Shown here one piece after another: positions 47,577 to 55,832 of a DNA stretch of 64,000 bases. The DNA is from Nocardioides aurantiacus (GTDB taxonomy: Bacteria; Actinomycetota; Actinomycetes; Propionibacteriales; Nocardioidaceae). The DNA lies in assembly GCF_003752505.1 (NCBI RefSeq), contig NZ_RKHO01000001.1:558001-622000 (forward strand). The letters run 5' to 3'. Below the pieces are notes generated by a model. The model did not search any database and was not told where the DNA came from. It saw only the letters and a program-made list of their open reading frames with translations. A program made the position numbers and the translations under genes. Numbering within the stretch: position 1 is the stretch's first letter; every line of letters starts with the position of its first letter.

Positions 47577-48689
47577 TCAGTGCTCGTGCACCACGATGCC
47601 GCGGACGTTCTTGCCCTCGAGCAGGTCGTCGTAGCCCTCGTTGACCTGGTCGAGGGTGTAGGTCCTCGTGATGATCTCGTCGAGCTTGATGTCGCCCGAC
47701 TGGTAGAGGCCGAGGATGCGCGGGATGTCGGTCGTGGGGTTGCAGTCGCCGAACAGGCTGCCGCGCAGCTGCTTGCGGTAGAGCGTCATCACCGAGCCGG
47801 ACAGCTGGATGTTCTCCATCTCGATCTTGTTCAGGCCGGTCAGCACCACGACGCCGCCCTTGCCGACGGAGTTGAAGCCGTCGCGGACGATCTCGGAGGT
47901 CATCAGACCGGGGGTGAGGATGGCCGAGTCGGCCATCTGGCCGCGGGTCAGGTTGGTGACCGTCTCCATCGCCTCCTCGGCGCTGCCGAAGGCGTGGGTG
48001 GCGCCGAGCTCCATGGCCTTCTCGCGCTTGTTGGCGAGCGGGTCGATGGCGATGACGTTCTTGGCGCCGGCCAGCGCCGCGCCCTGCACGGCGTTGATGC
48101 CGATGCCGCCGATGCCCATGACGACCACGGTCTGGCCGGCCTTGACCTCGGCGGTGTTCACGGCCGCGCCCCACCCGGTGGGGACGCCGCAGCCGACGAG
48201 CACGGCCTTGTCCAGGGGCAGGTCGTCGTCGACCTTGACGCAGGAGTTCTGGTGGATCACGCCGTACTGGCTGAAGGTGCCGAGCATGCACATCGCGCCG
48301 TACTGGCCGCGCGGGCCGGTGATCGGGAACCGCTCGCCGGGCAGGTAGCCCTCGAGGATGGTGGCGCCCATGTCGCAGATCGACTGCTGGCCGTTGGCGC
48401 AGTAGCGGCACGAGCCGCAGTTGGGGATGAAGGAGCAGACCACGTGGTCGCCGACCTTGACGCGCGAGACGCCCGGGCCGACCTCCTCGATGATGCCCGC
48501 GCCCTCGTGCCCGAGCACCATCGGCAGCCGCGCCTCGAGGTCGCCGTGGGCGACGTGGACGTCGGAGTGGCACAGGCCGGCGTAGGTGTAGCGGATCAGG
48601 ACCTCGCCCTCCTGCGGCTTGTCCAGGTCGAGCTCCTCGATCTCGATCCGCTTGCCGGCTTCGATGACGACTGCTGCCTTGGTCTTCAC
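47577..48689 (-). CDS. NDMA-type (mycofactocin-associated) zinc alcohol dehydrogenase
   Basis: 370-residue medium-chain, zinc-dependent alcohol dehydrogenase. Catalytic-zinc motifs YAGLCHSDVHVAHGD and GHEGAGIIEEVG; structural-zinc cysteines in CGSCRYCANGQQSIC; NAD loop VVMGIGGIGINAVQGA. It resembles the Rxyl_3153-type family, known to track with mycofactocin and to need the artificial acceptor NDMA in vitro because its NAD is not exchanged. The GTG start has an AGAGGAG about 8 bases upstream. First gene of an operon with moxR and VWA, and divergent from the AcoR-like regulator. Confidence 0.94.
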   Translation of the reverse strand: MKTKAAVVIEAGKRIEIEELDLDKPQEGEVLIRYTYAGLCHSDVHVAHGDLEARLPMVLGHEGAGIIEEVGPGVSRVKVGDHVVCSFIPNCGSCRYCANGQQSICDMGATILEGYLPGERFPITGPRGQYGAMCMLGTFSQYGVIHQNSCVKVDDDLPLDKAVLVGCGVPTGWGAAVNTAEVKAGQTVVVMGIGGIGINAVQGAALAGAKNVIAIDPLANKREKAMELGATHAFGSAEEAMETVTNLTRGQMADSAILTPGLMTSEIVRDGFNSVGKGGVVVLTGLNKIEMENIQLSGSVMTLYRKQLRGSLFGDCNPTTDIPRILGLYQSGDIKLDEIITRTYTLDQVNEGYDDLLEGKNVRGIVVHEH

Positions 48690-48804
48690 CCGTGGACTCC
48701 TCTGTCGTTCGGCGTGTGGGCCCCGCGAGACGCAGGGGGTCGATGTACGCCGGGACCGGCGAGCGTGACCTCCGCCACACTCACACCTCCGCAGGGTGCG
48801 TGGC

Positions 48805-48836
48805 TGTTCAACAACTGGACATTCGACGGGTGGACA
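48805..48836. promoter_or_regulatory. Candidate operator between the alcohol dehydrogenase and its regulator
   Basis: TGTTCA (48805) and TGGACA (48816) form an imperfect inverted repeat, and a second TGGACA follows at 48831. They sit in the 186-bp divergent gap, 40 bases ahead of the regulator start. No matching published consensus is claimed. Confidence 0.4.
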
Positions 48837-48875
48837 GCACGGCGTAGTGTGACCGGCACCACAGGGGGTGACGCA

Positions 48876-50501
48876 GTGGAGGCGACCGGCACCGCGACGG
48901 GGCTCCGCGCGCCCATCGCCGACTCGTGGCGCCGCGCCTCGCTGGCCGGGGTGGATCCCGCCTCCGCGCTGGACGGGCTGCGGCTGCGCGACGTCGACCA
49001 GACCTCGCCGCTGCTGGCCGCCGCCACCCCGGTGCTCGACGACCTCAACGAGCGCCTGCGGGAGACGATGTTCGCCACGCTGCTGGTGGACCGCGAGGGC
49101 CACGTCGCCCGTCGCTGGTGCGGCGACCGCGCCGCGGCCGGTGCGCTCGACGACCTCGGCGTCGACGTCGGGGTGGGCCTGCTCGAGGACGCGGTCGGCA
49201 CCAACGCGCTCGGCACCGCCCTGGAGACACGGCGCGCCATCTCGGTGCACGGCGAGGAGCACTTCGCGGTGCCGCTCAAGCGGTTCAGCTGCTACGGCCA
49301 CCCGATCGTGCACCCGACCACGAAGCGCATCGAGGGGGTCCTCGACATCACCGCGCTGGTCGACCGGGCCAGCCCGCTGCTGCCGCCGTTGGTGGCGCGG
49401 GCGGTGGCCGACATCGAGCAGCGGCTGCTCGACGGCAGCCGGATCTCGGAGAAGCAGCTGCTCCTCGCCTTCCAGTGCGCCTCGGGCCGGCGGCGCCCGG
49501 TCGTGGCGGTGGGGGAGGACCTGATGCTGAGCAACCACGCGGCGATGGACCTGCTCGGCGCCACCGACACCGCGGTGCTCCGGATGATCGGCCTCGACCT
49601 CGCCCGCGGCCACACCACCGACCTCGACCTGACCCTCGCCAGCGGCACCGCGGTGCGGGTCCGCGCCGAGCGCGTCACCGGTGCCCGCCACGGCATGCTG
49701 CTCCACCTCGAGCCCGCCCTGCCGCGACCGCGCCCGGCCCCCGCGGTGACCGGGCCCGCCCCCGACACCGACGCGCCGGTGCTCGTCGCCGGCGGTCCCG
49801 GCACCGGCCGCTCCACCCGGGCCCGGGCGCTGGCGCAGGAGCCGGTCTCGGTGCTCACCGCCGCCAGCGCCCTGCTCGACGGCAGTGACGCGTGGGCCCG
49901 CGACTTCGCCTCGATGGTGCGCTCCGGGCAGGGCACGGTCTGCGTCGACGGCCTCGACCTGCTGCCCGAGGAGCTGCTCGACCTCGTCTCCTCCCACGTC
50001 GCCACGCAGCGCCCCCCGCGGCTGGTCCTGGTCTCCGGTCCCGTCGACGCGCTCACCGGCCGCGCCGCCGCCCTGGCCGCGGAGTGCCTGCGCCGCGAGG
50101 AGCTGCCGCCGCTGTCGGCGCGGCCGACCGAGCTGCCGTCCCTGGTCGCCGCGATGCTGCTCGACCTCGGCGCCCCCGCCTCGCTGCACCTCACCCCGGC
50201 CGCGCTCGCAGCCCTCTCGGCCCACCCCTGGCCGGGAAACCTGCGCGAGCTGCGGGCCGTCGTGCGCCACGCCGCCGCCCGGCGCTCCACGGGTGCCGTC
50301 ACGGTCGAGGACCTGCCCGAGCAGTACCGCACCGGCGGCTCCAGCCACGTCCTCGCCCCCATCGAGCGGGCCGAGCGCGACGCCATCGTCGGCGCCCTGC
50401 GCGAGCACGGCGGCAACAAGCTGCGCACCGCCCGCGCTCTCGGCATCTCCCGCACCACCCTCTACGCCAAGATGCGCACGCTGCGGATCACGCACTACTA
50501 G
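48876..50501 (+). CDS. AcoR/MimR-like GAF-Fis transcriptional regulator
   Basis: 541-residue regulator with sigma-54-activator ancestry. Order: N-terminal sensory/GAF part (IADSWRRASLAGVDP ... GVGLLEDAVGTNALGTAL ... HPTTKRIEGVLDIT), a PAS-like part, a reduced AAA+ segment, and a C-terminal Fis HTH (ERDAIVGALREHGGNKLRTARALGISRTTLYAKM). The ATPase is degenerate: GGPGTGRST has Arg for the Walker A Lys, Walker B reads CVDGLD, and no GAFTGA loop is seen. It probably regulates the divergent alcohol dehydrogenase operon without sigma-54. GTG start with an AGGGGGTGA ribosome site. Confidence 0.9.
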   Translation: MEATGTATGLRAPIADSWRRASLAGVDPASALDGLRLRDVDQTSPLLAAATPVLDDLNERLRETMFATLLVDREGHVARRWCGDRAAAGALDDLGVDVGVGLLEDAVGTNALGTALETRRAISVHGEEHFAVPLKRFSCYGHPIVHPTTKRIEGVLDITALVDRASPLLPPLVARAVADIEQRLLDGSRISEKQLLLAFQCASGRRRPVVAVGEDLMLSNHAAMDLLGATDTAVLRMIGLDLARGHTTDLDLTLASGTAVRVRAERVTGARHGMLLHLEPALPRPRPAPAVTGPAPDTDAPVLVAGGPGTGRSTRARALAQEPVSVLTAASALLDGSDAWARDFASMVRSGQGTVCVDGLDLLPEELLDLVSSHVATQRPPRLVLVSGPVDALTGRAAALAAECLRREELPPLSARPTELPSLVAAMLLDLGAPASLHLTPAALAALSAHPWPGNLRELRAVVRHAAARRSTGAVTVEDLPEQYRTGGSSHVLAPIERAERDAIVGALREHGGNKLRTARALGISRTTLYAKMRTLRITHY

Positions 50502-50597
50502 GCACGCCGGCTCCCGGACGTCCGGCACGCCCTACGACGGGGCCCGGGTGCCCGATGCTCCGGTTTCCCCGGCGAACCCGGGAACCAGCCTCGTCAC

Positions 50598-51500
50598 TCA
50601 GCCCAGGTAGCCGCGCGCGCCGGCGGACGTGACGGCCTCGGCGGCCGCGGCGCACGCCTCGCTCACCGCCGTCGTCAGGTCGGCGCCGTCGGCGAGACGG
50701 GCGGCGAGGGTGCCGACCAGCACGTCGCCGGCGCCGGTGGTGTCGACCGCCTGCACCCGCGGCGAGGACACGCGGAGCTCACGACGCGAGCCGACCGCAC
50801 CGCTCACCACCACCGCGCCCTCGGCGCCGAGCGAGACCACCACCGAGGGACAGTCGAGCAGGTCGGCGAGCGGGCGGGCCAGGTCGGCGGCCGGCGCGTG
50901 CGACGCGAACGTCCCGTCGTGCTCGCGCAGCAGGTCGACCGCCTCGTGCTCGTTGACGACCAGCGGGTCGGCCGCACGCAGCGTGTCGAGGTCGAGGCCC
51001 TCGACGGGGGCCGGGTTCAGCACCAGCCGTACGCCGCGCGCAGCGGCCTCGCGGGCGGCCGCGACGACCGGGGCGGTGCCCGGCTCGGTCTGGGCGAGCA
51101 CCACGTCGACGTCGCCGCCGGCCAGGGCCCGCTCCACGTCGTCGGCCCCCAGCAGCGCGTTGGCCCCGGCGCCGACCGCGATGGAGTTCTCGCCGTCGGG
51201 GGTCAGCACGATCAGGGCGGCGCCGGTCGCGACGTCGGCCGCGCGGCGTACGCCGGAGACGTCCACGCCCGCGGCCTCCAGCGAGCCCAGCTGCTCCTGC
51301 CCCGCGGCGTCGTCGCCGACCACGGCGCACAGCCGCACCGCGGCCCCGGCGTACGCCGCAGCAGCGGCCTGGTTGGCACCCTTGCCCCCGCCGCCCACGA
51401 CGGGTCCCTCGCCGACGGTGGTCTCGCCACCGGTCGGCCGGCGGTCCACCCGCACGGTCACGTCCTGGTTGACCCCACCGACCACGAGCACGACTCCCAC
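50598..51500 (-). CDS. Ribokinase/PfkB-family sugar kinase
   Basis: 300-residue PfkB-type kinase. VVGGVNQDVTVRVDRRPTGGETT and GGGGKGANQAAAAAYAGA fit ribokinase, and the C-terminal DTTGAGDVLVGTLAARLADG holds the catalytic Asp and anion hole. No ribose transporter or repressor adjoins it, so the exact sugar is not fixed. GTG start. It converges with the AcoR-like gene over a 96-base gap with only weak hairpins. Confidence 0.9.
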   Translation of the reverse strand: MGVVLVVGGVNQDVTVRVDRRPTGGETTVGEGPVVGGGGKGANQAAAAAYAGAAVRLCAVVGDDAAGQEQLGSLEAAGVDVSGVRRAADVATGAALIVLTPDGENSIAVGAGANALLGADDVERALAGGDVDVVLAQTEPGTAPVVAAAREAAARGVRLVLNPAPVEGLDLDTLRAADPLVVNEHEAVDLLREHDGTFASHAPAADLARPLADLLDCPSVVVSLGAEGAVVVSGAVGSRRELRVSSPRVQAVDTTGAGDVLVGTLAARLADGADLTTAVSEACAAAAEAVTSAGARGYLG

Positions 51501-51563
51501 GGCGCCAGGTTCTCACGTGGGTGACGCACGTCCCGCGCCGAACCGGTTGACGTGCAGCTCCGC

Positions 51564-51582
51564 TTAGGCAAGCCTTACCTCA
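51564..51582. promoter_or_regulatory. DtxR/IdeR-type iron box ahead of bfd-bfr
   Basis: TTAGGCAAGCCTTACCTCA matches the 19-base DtxR/IdeR consensus at 15 positions by eye. It lies 42 bases before the bfd start and in the gap behind the divergent ribokinase gene. Iron-loaded IdeR would bind here; whether it represses or activates cannot be read. Confidence 0.75.
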
Positions 51583-51623
51583 CCGCTCGTCGTCCCCGTC
51601 GTCCTCACCGCCCCGGAGCCATC

Positions 51624-51839
51624 GTGATCTTCTGCCACTGCGCCGTCGTGGGCGACCGTGAGGTGAAGCAGGCCGTGGACGCCGGCGCGCGCACCGTCTC
51701 GCAGGTGTGCCGCTCCACCGGGGCCGGCCAGGAGTGCGGGTCGTGCGTCTTCGCGGTGCGTCGGGTGGTGTGCGAGCATCTGGCGCAGGTGGCCGTCATG
51801 GCCGCCGCCGACCCGGAGGTGGACGTTGCAGCCAGTTAG
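51624..51839 (+). CDS. bfd: Bacterioferritin-associated ferredoxin
   Basis: Small [2Fe-2S] protein of 71 residues, BFD-like fold. Cluster cysteines: C4 and C6 in IFCHCAV, and the pair in GQECGSCVFAV. Elsewhere Bfd reduces the ferric core of bacterioferritin to release iron; the adjacent bfr gene fits that. GTG start at 51624 with a GGAG just ahead. Its last 14 bases overlap the bfr start. Confidence 0.93.
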   Translation: MIFCHCAVVGDREVKQAVDAGARTVSQVCRSTGAGQECGSCVFAVRRVVCEHLAQVAVMAAADPEVDVAAS

Positions 51840-52317
51840 CCCGCGCGTGGTGGAGCTCCTCAACGAGGCGCTCACCTTCGAGCTCACCGTGACCAACACC
51901 TACTTCCTGCACGCGCGGATGCTGGACAACTGGGGCCTGCCCAAGCTGGGCAAGGTCTTCTACGCGCTCTCCATCGACGAGATGAAGGACGCGGACGCGA
52001 TCATCAACCGCATCCTGATGTTCGAGGGTCACCCCAACCTGCAGCGCCTGGGCAACATCACCGTCGGTGAGACCGCCGAGGAGATGCTCGCGCTCGCCTA
52101 CGAGAGCGAGAAGGCGGCCGTGAAGCAGTTCAACGGCGCCGCCCAGGAGTGCCACGACCTCGGCGACCACGGCACGGCCGCGGTGTTCGAGGAGTACGTC
52201 CGCGACGAGGAGCAGCACGCCGAGTGGTTCGAGGCGCAGCTCGAGGCGATCCAGCGCGTCGGCGTCCAGGGCTACCTCGCCCAGCAGATCGACGCGAGCG
52301 TCCCGCCCGGGTCCTGA
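51826..52317 (+). CDS. bfr: Bacterioferritin
   Basis: Iron-storage subunit of 163 residues. FELTVTNTYFLHARMLDNWG gives ferroxidase ligand E19, and M53 in SIDEMKDAD matches the haem ligand Met52 of E. coli Bfr. E52 is kept. The position of ferroxidase His54 is Asp55 here, while the second-half ligands (YESEK and RDEEQHAEWFE) look normal. TTG start with GGAGG 8 bases upstream, within the end of bfd, so the two are translationally coupled. Confidence 0.92.
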   Translation: MQPVSPRVVELLNEALTFELTVTNTYFLHARMLDNWGLPKLGKVFYALSIDEMKDADAIINRILMFEGHPNLQRLGNITVGETAEEMLALAYESEKAAVKQFNGAAQECHDLGDHGTAAVFEEYVRDEEQHAEWFEAQLEAIQRVGVQGYLAQQIDASVPPGS

Positions 52318-52324
52318 CCTCCGT

Positions 52325-53086
52325 TCAGGAGACCTCGGACACCAGCGCCGAGGCCGTGCGCCGCAGCAGCGGCACCGCCTCGGCGACCAGCTCGTCGGTC
52401 ATCCGCGGCGCCGGTCCCGAGATCGACAGCGCCAGCGGGAGCGGGCCGCCGCCGAGCGCGACGGCGACGCACCGCACCCCGACCTCCTGCTCGCCCTCGT
52501 CGAGGGCGAAGCCCGCCTCGCGCACCTGCGCCAGCGCCGCGACGAACGCGTCGGCGTCGGTCAGCGTGTGGTCGGTGTGGCGGGGGAGCCCGGTGCGGGC
52601 CAGCAGCGCCCGTACGTCGGCCTCGGGGGTGCTCGCCAGCAGCGCCTTGCCCACGGCCGTGCAGTGCGGGTGCACGCGACGGCCGACCTCGGTGAACATC
52701 CGCATGGCGTGCCGCCCGGGCGCCTGCGCGACGTAGGCGACCTGGTCGCCGTCGAGCATCGCCAGGTTGGCGGTCTCGCCCAGCGCGTCGACGAGCCCGC
52801 GCAGCAGTCGGTCGGTGCCGGCGCCGGCCATGGCGCTCGCCGAGCCGCCCAGCGGCACCAGCCGGAACCCCAGGGCGTAGCGCCGGTCGGGCATCTGGCG
52901 CATGTAGCCACGGTCGACCAGCGTCCGCAGCAGCCGGTGCGTCGTGGGCAGGGGTACGCCGGTCACCTCGGCGATCTCGCCGATGCTCAACGTCCCGCCG
53001 CGCGCCGCCACCGCCTCGAGCAGGTCGAGCGACCGGTGGACGGACTGCACGCCGCCGGGCTGATTCGTCCCGCTGTTCCTGGGCAT
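52325..53086 (-). CDS. IclR-family regulator of the glycolate operon
   Basis: 253-residue IclR-type regulator. HTH at about 15-75 (SVHRSLDLLEAVAARGGTLSIGEIAEVTGVPLPTTHRLLRTL), then the ligand domain with HPHCTAVGKALLAS and DEGEQEVGVRCVAVAL. It faces malate synthase and the glc genes, so it probably controls them in response to glycolate or glyoxylate; this is inference from place. ATG with GGAGG 8 bases upstream decides the start. Confidence 0.9.
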   Translation of the reverse strand: MPRNSGTNQPGGVQSVHRSLDLLEAVAARGGTLSIGEIAEVTGVPLPTTHRLLRTLVDRGYMRQMPDRRYALGFRLVPLGGSASAMAGAGTDRLLRGLVDALGETANLAMLDGDQVAYVAQAPGRHAMRMFTEVGRRVHPHCTAVGKALLASTPEADVRALLARTGLPRHTDHTLTDADAFVAALAQVREAGFALDEGEQEVGVRCVAVALGGGPLPLALSISGPAPRMTDELVAEAVPLLRRTASALVSEVS

Positions 53087-53111
53087 GGAGAGGACCTCCC
53101 GGGTGTGACGG

Positions 53112-53176
53112 TTGACACCGGGTGCCACCGTTGCCTAGTTTCCAATATCGATTGGTGACAATTCCACATCGTGGAA
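53112..53176 (+). promoter_or_regulatory. glcB promoter with two operator palindromes
   Basis: TTGACA at 53112-53117 and TAGTTT at 53136-53141 (18-base spacer) form a good promoter. Two palindromes follow: CCAAT-ATCG-ATTGG (53142-53155) and TTCCAC-ATC-GTGGAA (53162-53176), centres about 20 bases apart, on the same face of the helix. They overlap the likely start of transcription and suit a dimer-of-dimers such as IclR proteins. Confidence 0.65.
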
Positions 53177-53205
53177 AAACGAGCAAGCAATTCCTGAGGA
53201 GCGGC

Positions 53206-55389
53206 ATGGATCAGCGTGTGCAGACCGGCGGCCTCGAGGTCGGGGCCCGCCTCCACGACTTCGTCGAGCAGGAGGCGCTGCCGGGCACCGGCATCGAGCC
53301 GGCCGCGTTCTGGGAGGGTCTCGCCGCGATCGTGCGCGACCTCGCCCCCCGCAACCGCGAGCTCCTGGCGAAGCGCGACGACATCCAGCAGCGCCTCGAC
53401 GACTGGCACCGCGAGCACCCGGGCCGCCCCGACCAGGGCGCCTACACCGCGATGCTGCGTGAGCTCGGCTACCTGCTCGACGAGCCGGCCGAGGTGTCGG
53501 TGACGACCTCGGGCGTCGACGAGGAGGTCGCCGAGATCGCCGGCCCGCAGCTGGTGGTCCCGCTGCTCAACGCGCGGTTCGCGACCAACGCCGTCAACGC
53601 TCGCTGGGGCTCGCTCTACGACGCGCTCTACGGCACCGACGTGATCTCCCACGACGGCGACCTGGCCCCCGGCGACTCCTACAACAAGGTCCGTGGCGAC
53701 GAGGTCATCCGTCGGGGACGGGCCTTCCTGGACGAGCACTTCCCGCTCGCCTCGGGCTCCCACGCCGACGCGACGGCGTACGCCGTGGACGACGAGGGCG
53801 TGGCGGTCACCGTCGACGGCGAGGTCGTGCGCCTGGCCGACCCGGCGCAGCTGGTGGGCTTCCGCGGGCCGCGCGAGTCGCCCGAGGGCGTGCTCCTGGT
53901 CCACCACCGGCTCCACGTCGAGATCCAGGTCGACCCGGAGGACTCCATCGGCGCCACCGACCGGGCCGGCGTGAAGGACCTCCTGCTCGAGTCCGCGGTC
54001 TCCACGATCATGGACCTCGAGGACTCCGTCGCCGCCGTCGACGCCGAGGACAAGGTGCTCGGCTACCGCAACTGGCTGCACCTCATGCAGGGCACCCTGG
54101 CCGAGGAGGTCACCAAGGGGGGGAAGACCTTCACCCGCCGGATGAACCCCGACCGGACCTACACCACGGCCGCGGGCGAGGAGGTCACGCTGCGGGGCCG
54201 CTCGCTGCTGTTCATCCGCCAGGTGGGGCACCTGATGACCACCGACGCCGTCCTCGACGCCGAGGGCCAGGAGGTGCCCGAGGGCGTCCTCGACGCCGTC
54301 GTGACCGCGCTCGGCAGCGTGCGTGCGCTCAAGGGCGAGGCCGAGCTGACCAACTCGGCGACCGGGTCGCTCTACGTCGTCAAGCCCAAGATGCACGGCC
54401 CCGAGGAGGTCGCCTTCGCCGTCGAGCTGTTCGGCCGGGTCGAGGAGCTGCTCGGCCTGCCGCGGCTGACGATCAAGGTCGGCATCATGGACGAGGAGCG
54501 GCGTACGACGCTCAACCTCAAGGCGTGCATCCACGCGGCCCGCGAGCGGGTCGCCTTCATCAACACCGGCTTCCTGGACCGCACCGGCGACGAGATCCAC
54601 ACCTCGATGCAGGCCGGCCCGGTCGTGCGCAAGAGCGACATGAAGTCCGAGACCTGGATCAAGGCCTACGAGGACCTCAACGTCGACATCGGGCTGGAGT
54701 GCGGCCTGCTGGGTCGCGGCCAGATCGGCAAGGGGATGTGGGCCGCGCCCGACAGCCTCGCCGACATGCTCGAGACCAAGATCGGCCACCCGCAGGCCGG
54801 CGCCAGCTGCGCCTGGGTGCCCTCGCCGACCGCGGCCACCGTGCACGCGCTGCACTACCACCAGGTCGACGTCCGGGCCCGCCAGGAGGAGCTGCGCGAC
54901 GGCGGCCGCCGTCGCGACCGCGAGGACCTGCTGCAGGTGCCGCTCGGCGACCCCGCCTGGTGGTCCGAGGAGGACCGGCAGGCCGAGATCGACAACAACC
55001 TGCAGAGCCTCCTGGGCTACGTCGTGCGCTGGGTCGACGCCGGCATCGGCTGCTCCAAGGTGCCCGACATCACCGGCGAGGCGCTGATGGAGGACCGGGC
55101 CACCTGCCGCATCTCCGCGCAGCACGTCGCCAACTGGCTCCACCACGGCGTCGTGACCCCGGAGCAGGTCGAGGAGACGCTGCGCCGGATGGCGGGCGTC
55201 GTGGACGAGCAGAACGCCGGCGACGACTCCTACACGCCGATGGCGCCCGACTTCGACGGCGAGGCCTTCCAGGCCGCGCACGACCTGGTCTTCGAGGGCC
55301 TGCGCCAGCCCAGCGGCTACACCGAACCGGTGCTGCACGCCCGCCGCGCCCAGAAGAAGCAGCACCTGACCGAGAAGGGGAACGCCTGA
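53206..55389 (+). CDS. glcB: Malate synthase G
   Basis: Condenses glyoxylate with acetyl-CoA to malate. 727 residues, normal for isoform G. Landmarks: [96 protein letters not shown], and [28 protein letters not shown] with TGAGGAG ahead. The stop shares one base with the glcG start, beginning the glycolate operon. Confidence 0.97.
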   Translation: MDQRVQTGGLEVGARLHDFVEQEALPGTGIEPAAFWEGLAAIVRDLAPRNRELLAKRDDIQQRLDDWHREHPGRPDQGAYTAMLRELGYLLDEPAEVSVTTSGVDEEVAEIAGPQLVVPLLNARFATNAVNARWGSLYDALYGTDVISHDGDLAPGDSYNKVRGDEVIRRGRAFLDEHFPLASGSHADATAYAVDDEGVAVTVDGEVVRLADPAQLVGFRGPRESPEGVLLVHHRLHVEIQVDPEDSIGATDRAGVKDLLLESAVSTIMDLEDSVAAVDAEDKVLGYRNWLHLMQGTLAEEVTKGGKTFTRRMNPDRTYTTAAGEEVTLRGRSLLFIRQVGHLMTTDAVLDAEGQEVPEGVLDAVVTALGSVRALKGEAELTNSATGSLYVVKPKMHGPEEVAFAVELFGRVEELLGLPRLTIKVGIMDEERRTTLNLKACIHAARERVAFINTGFLDRTGDEIHTSMQAGPVVRKSDMKSETWIKAYEDLNVDIGLECGLLGRGQIGKGMWAAPDSLADMLETKIGHPQAGASCAWVPSPTAATVHALHYHQVDVRARQEELRDGGRRRDREDLLQVPLGDPAWWSEEDRQAEIDNNLQSLLGYVVRWVDAGIGCSKVPDITGEALMEDRATCRISAQHVANWLHHGVVTPEQVEETLRRMAGVVDEQNAGDDSYTPMAPDFDGEAFQAAHDLVFEGLRQPSGYTEPVLHARRAQKKQHLTEKGNA

Positions 55390-55820
55390 TGAGCGTGCTC
55401 GACCTGGAGACCGCCCGCAGCATCATCGCCGGGGCCCGCGCCCACGGCAGCTCTGCGGGGTTCAAGCCCCTGACCGTGGTCGTGCTCGACGCCGGCGGCC
55501 ACGTGATCGCCGTCGAGCGCGAGGACGGCGCCTCGATGAAGCGCTTCGAGATCGGCTTCGGCAAGGCCTACGGCGCGCTGTCGCTCGGCATGGGCTCGCG
55601 CTCGATCATGGCTCGTGCCGAGCAGCAGGCGTTCTTCGTCGCGGCCGTCACCTCGGCCGTGGGAGGGACGCTCGTCCCGGTGCCCGGCGGCGTGCTGGTG
55701 CGCGACGAGGGCGGCGACCTGCTCGGCGCCGTCGGCATCACCGGCGACACCTCCGACAACGACGAGGCCGCGGCCGTGGCCGGCATCGAGGGTGCCGGTC
55801 TCACCGCCCAGGTCGACTGA
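55389..55820 (+). CDS. glcG: GlcG/HbpS-like (DUF336) protein
   Basis: 143-residue protein of the GlcG/HbpS fold: LDLETARSIIAGARAHG, KPLTVVVLDAGGHVIAVEREDGAS, PVPGGVLVRDEGGDLLGAVGITGDTSDNDEAAAVAGI. GlcG accompanies glycolate oxidase genes, but its role is unsettled; related HbpS binds haem. No signal peptide. Coupled to glcB by a TGATG overlap. Confidence 0.9.
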   Translation: MSVLDLETARSIIAGARAHGSSAGFKPLTVVVLDAGGHVIAVEREDGASMKRFEIGFGKAYGALSLGMGSRSIMARAEQQAFFVAAVTSAVGGTLVPVPGGVLVRDEGGDLLGAVGITGDTSDNDEAAAVAGIEGAGLTAQVD

Positions 55821-55832
55821 GGAGCTGACGCG

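Noticed and set aside
38745-50501. Recent horizontal transfer of the mycofactocin and alcohol dehydrogenase region
   Set aside because: Codon use and GC look like the remainder of the window, and no integrase, tRNA-linked repeat or transposase borders it.
50559-50589. Terminator hairpin between the AcoR-like and ribokinase genes
   Set aside because: The arms pair only with bulges; too weak to list as a terminator.
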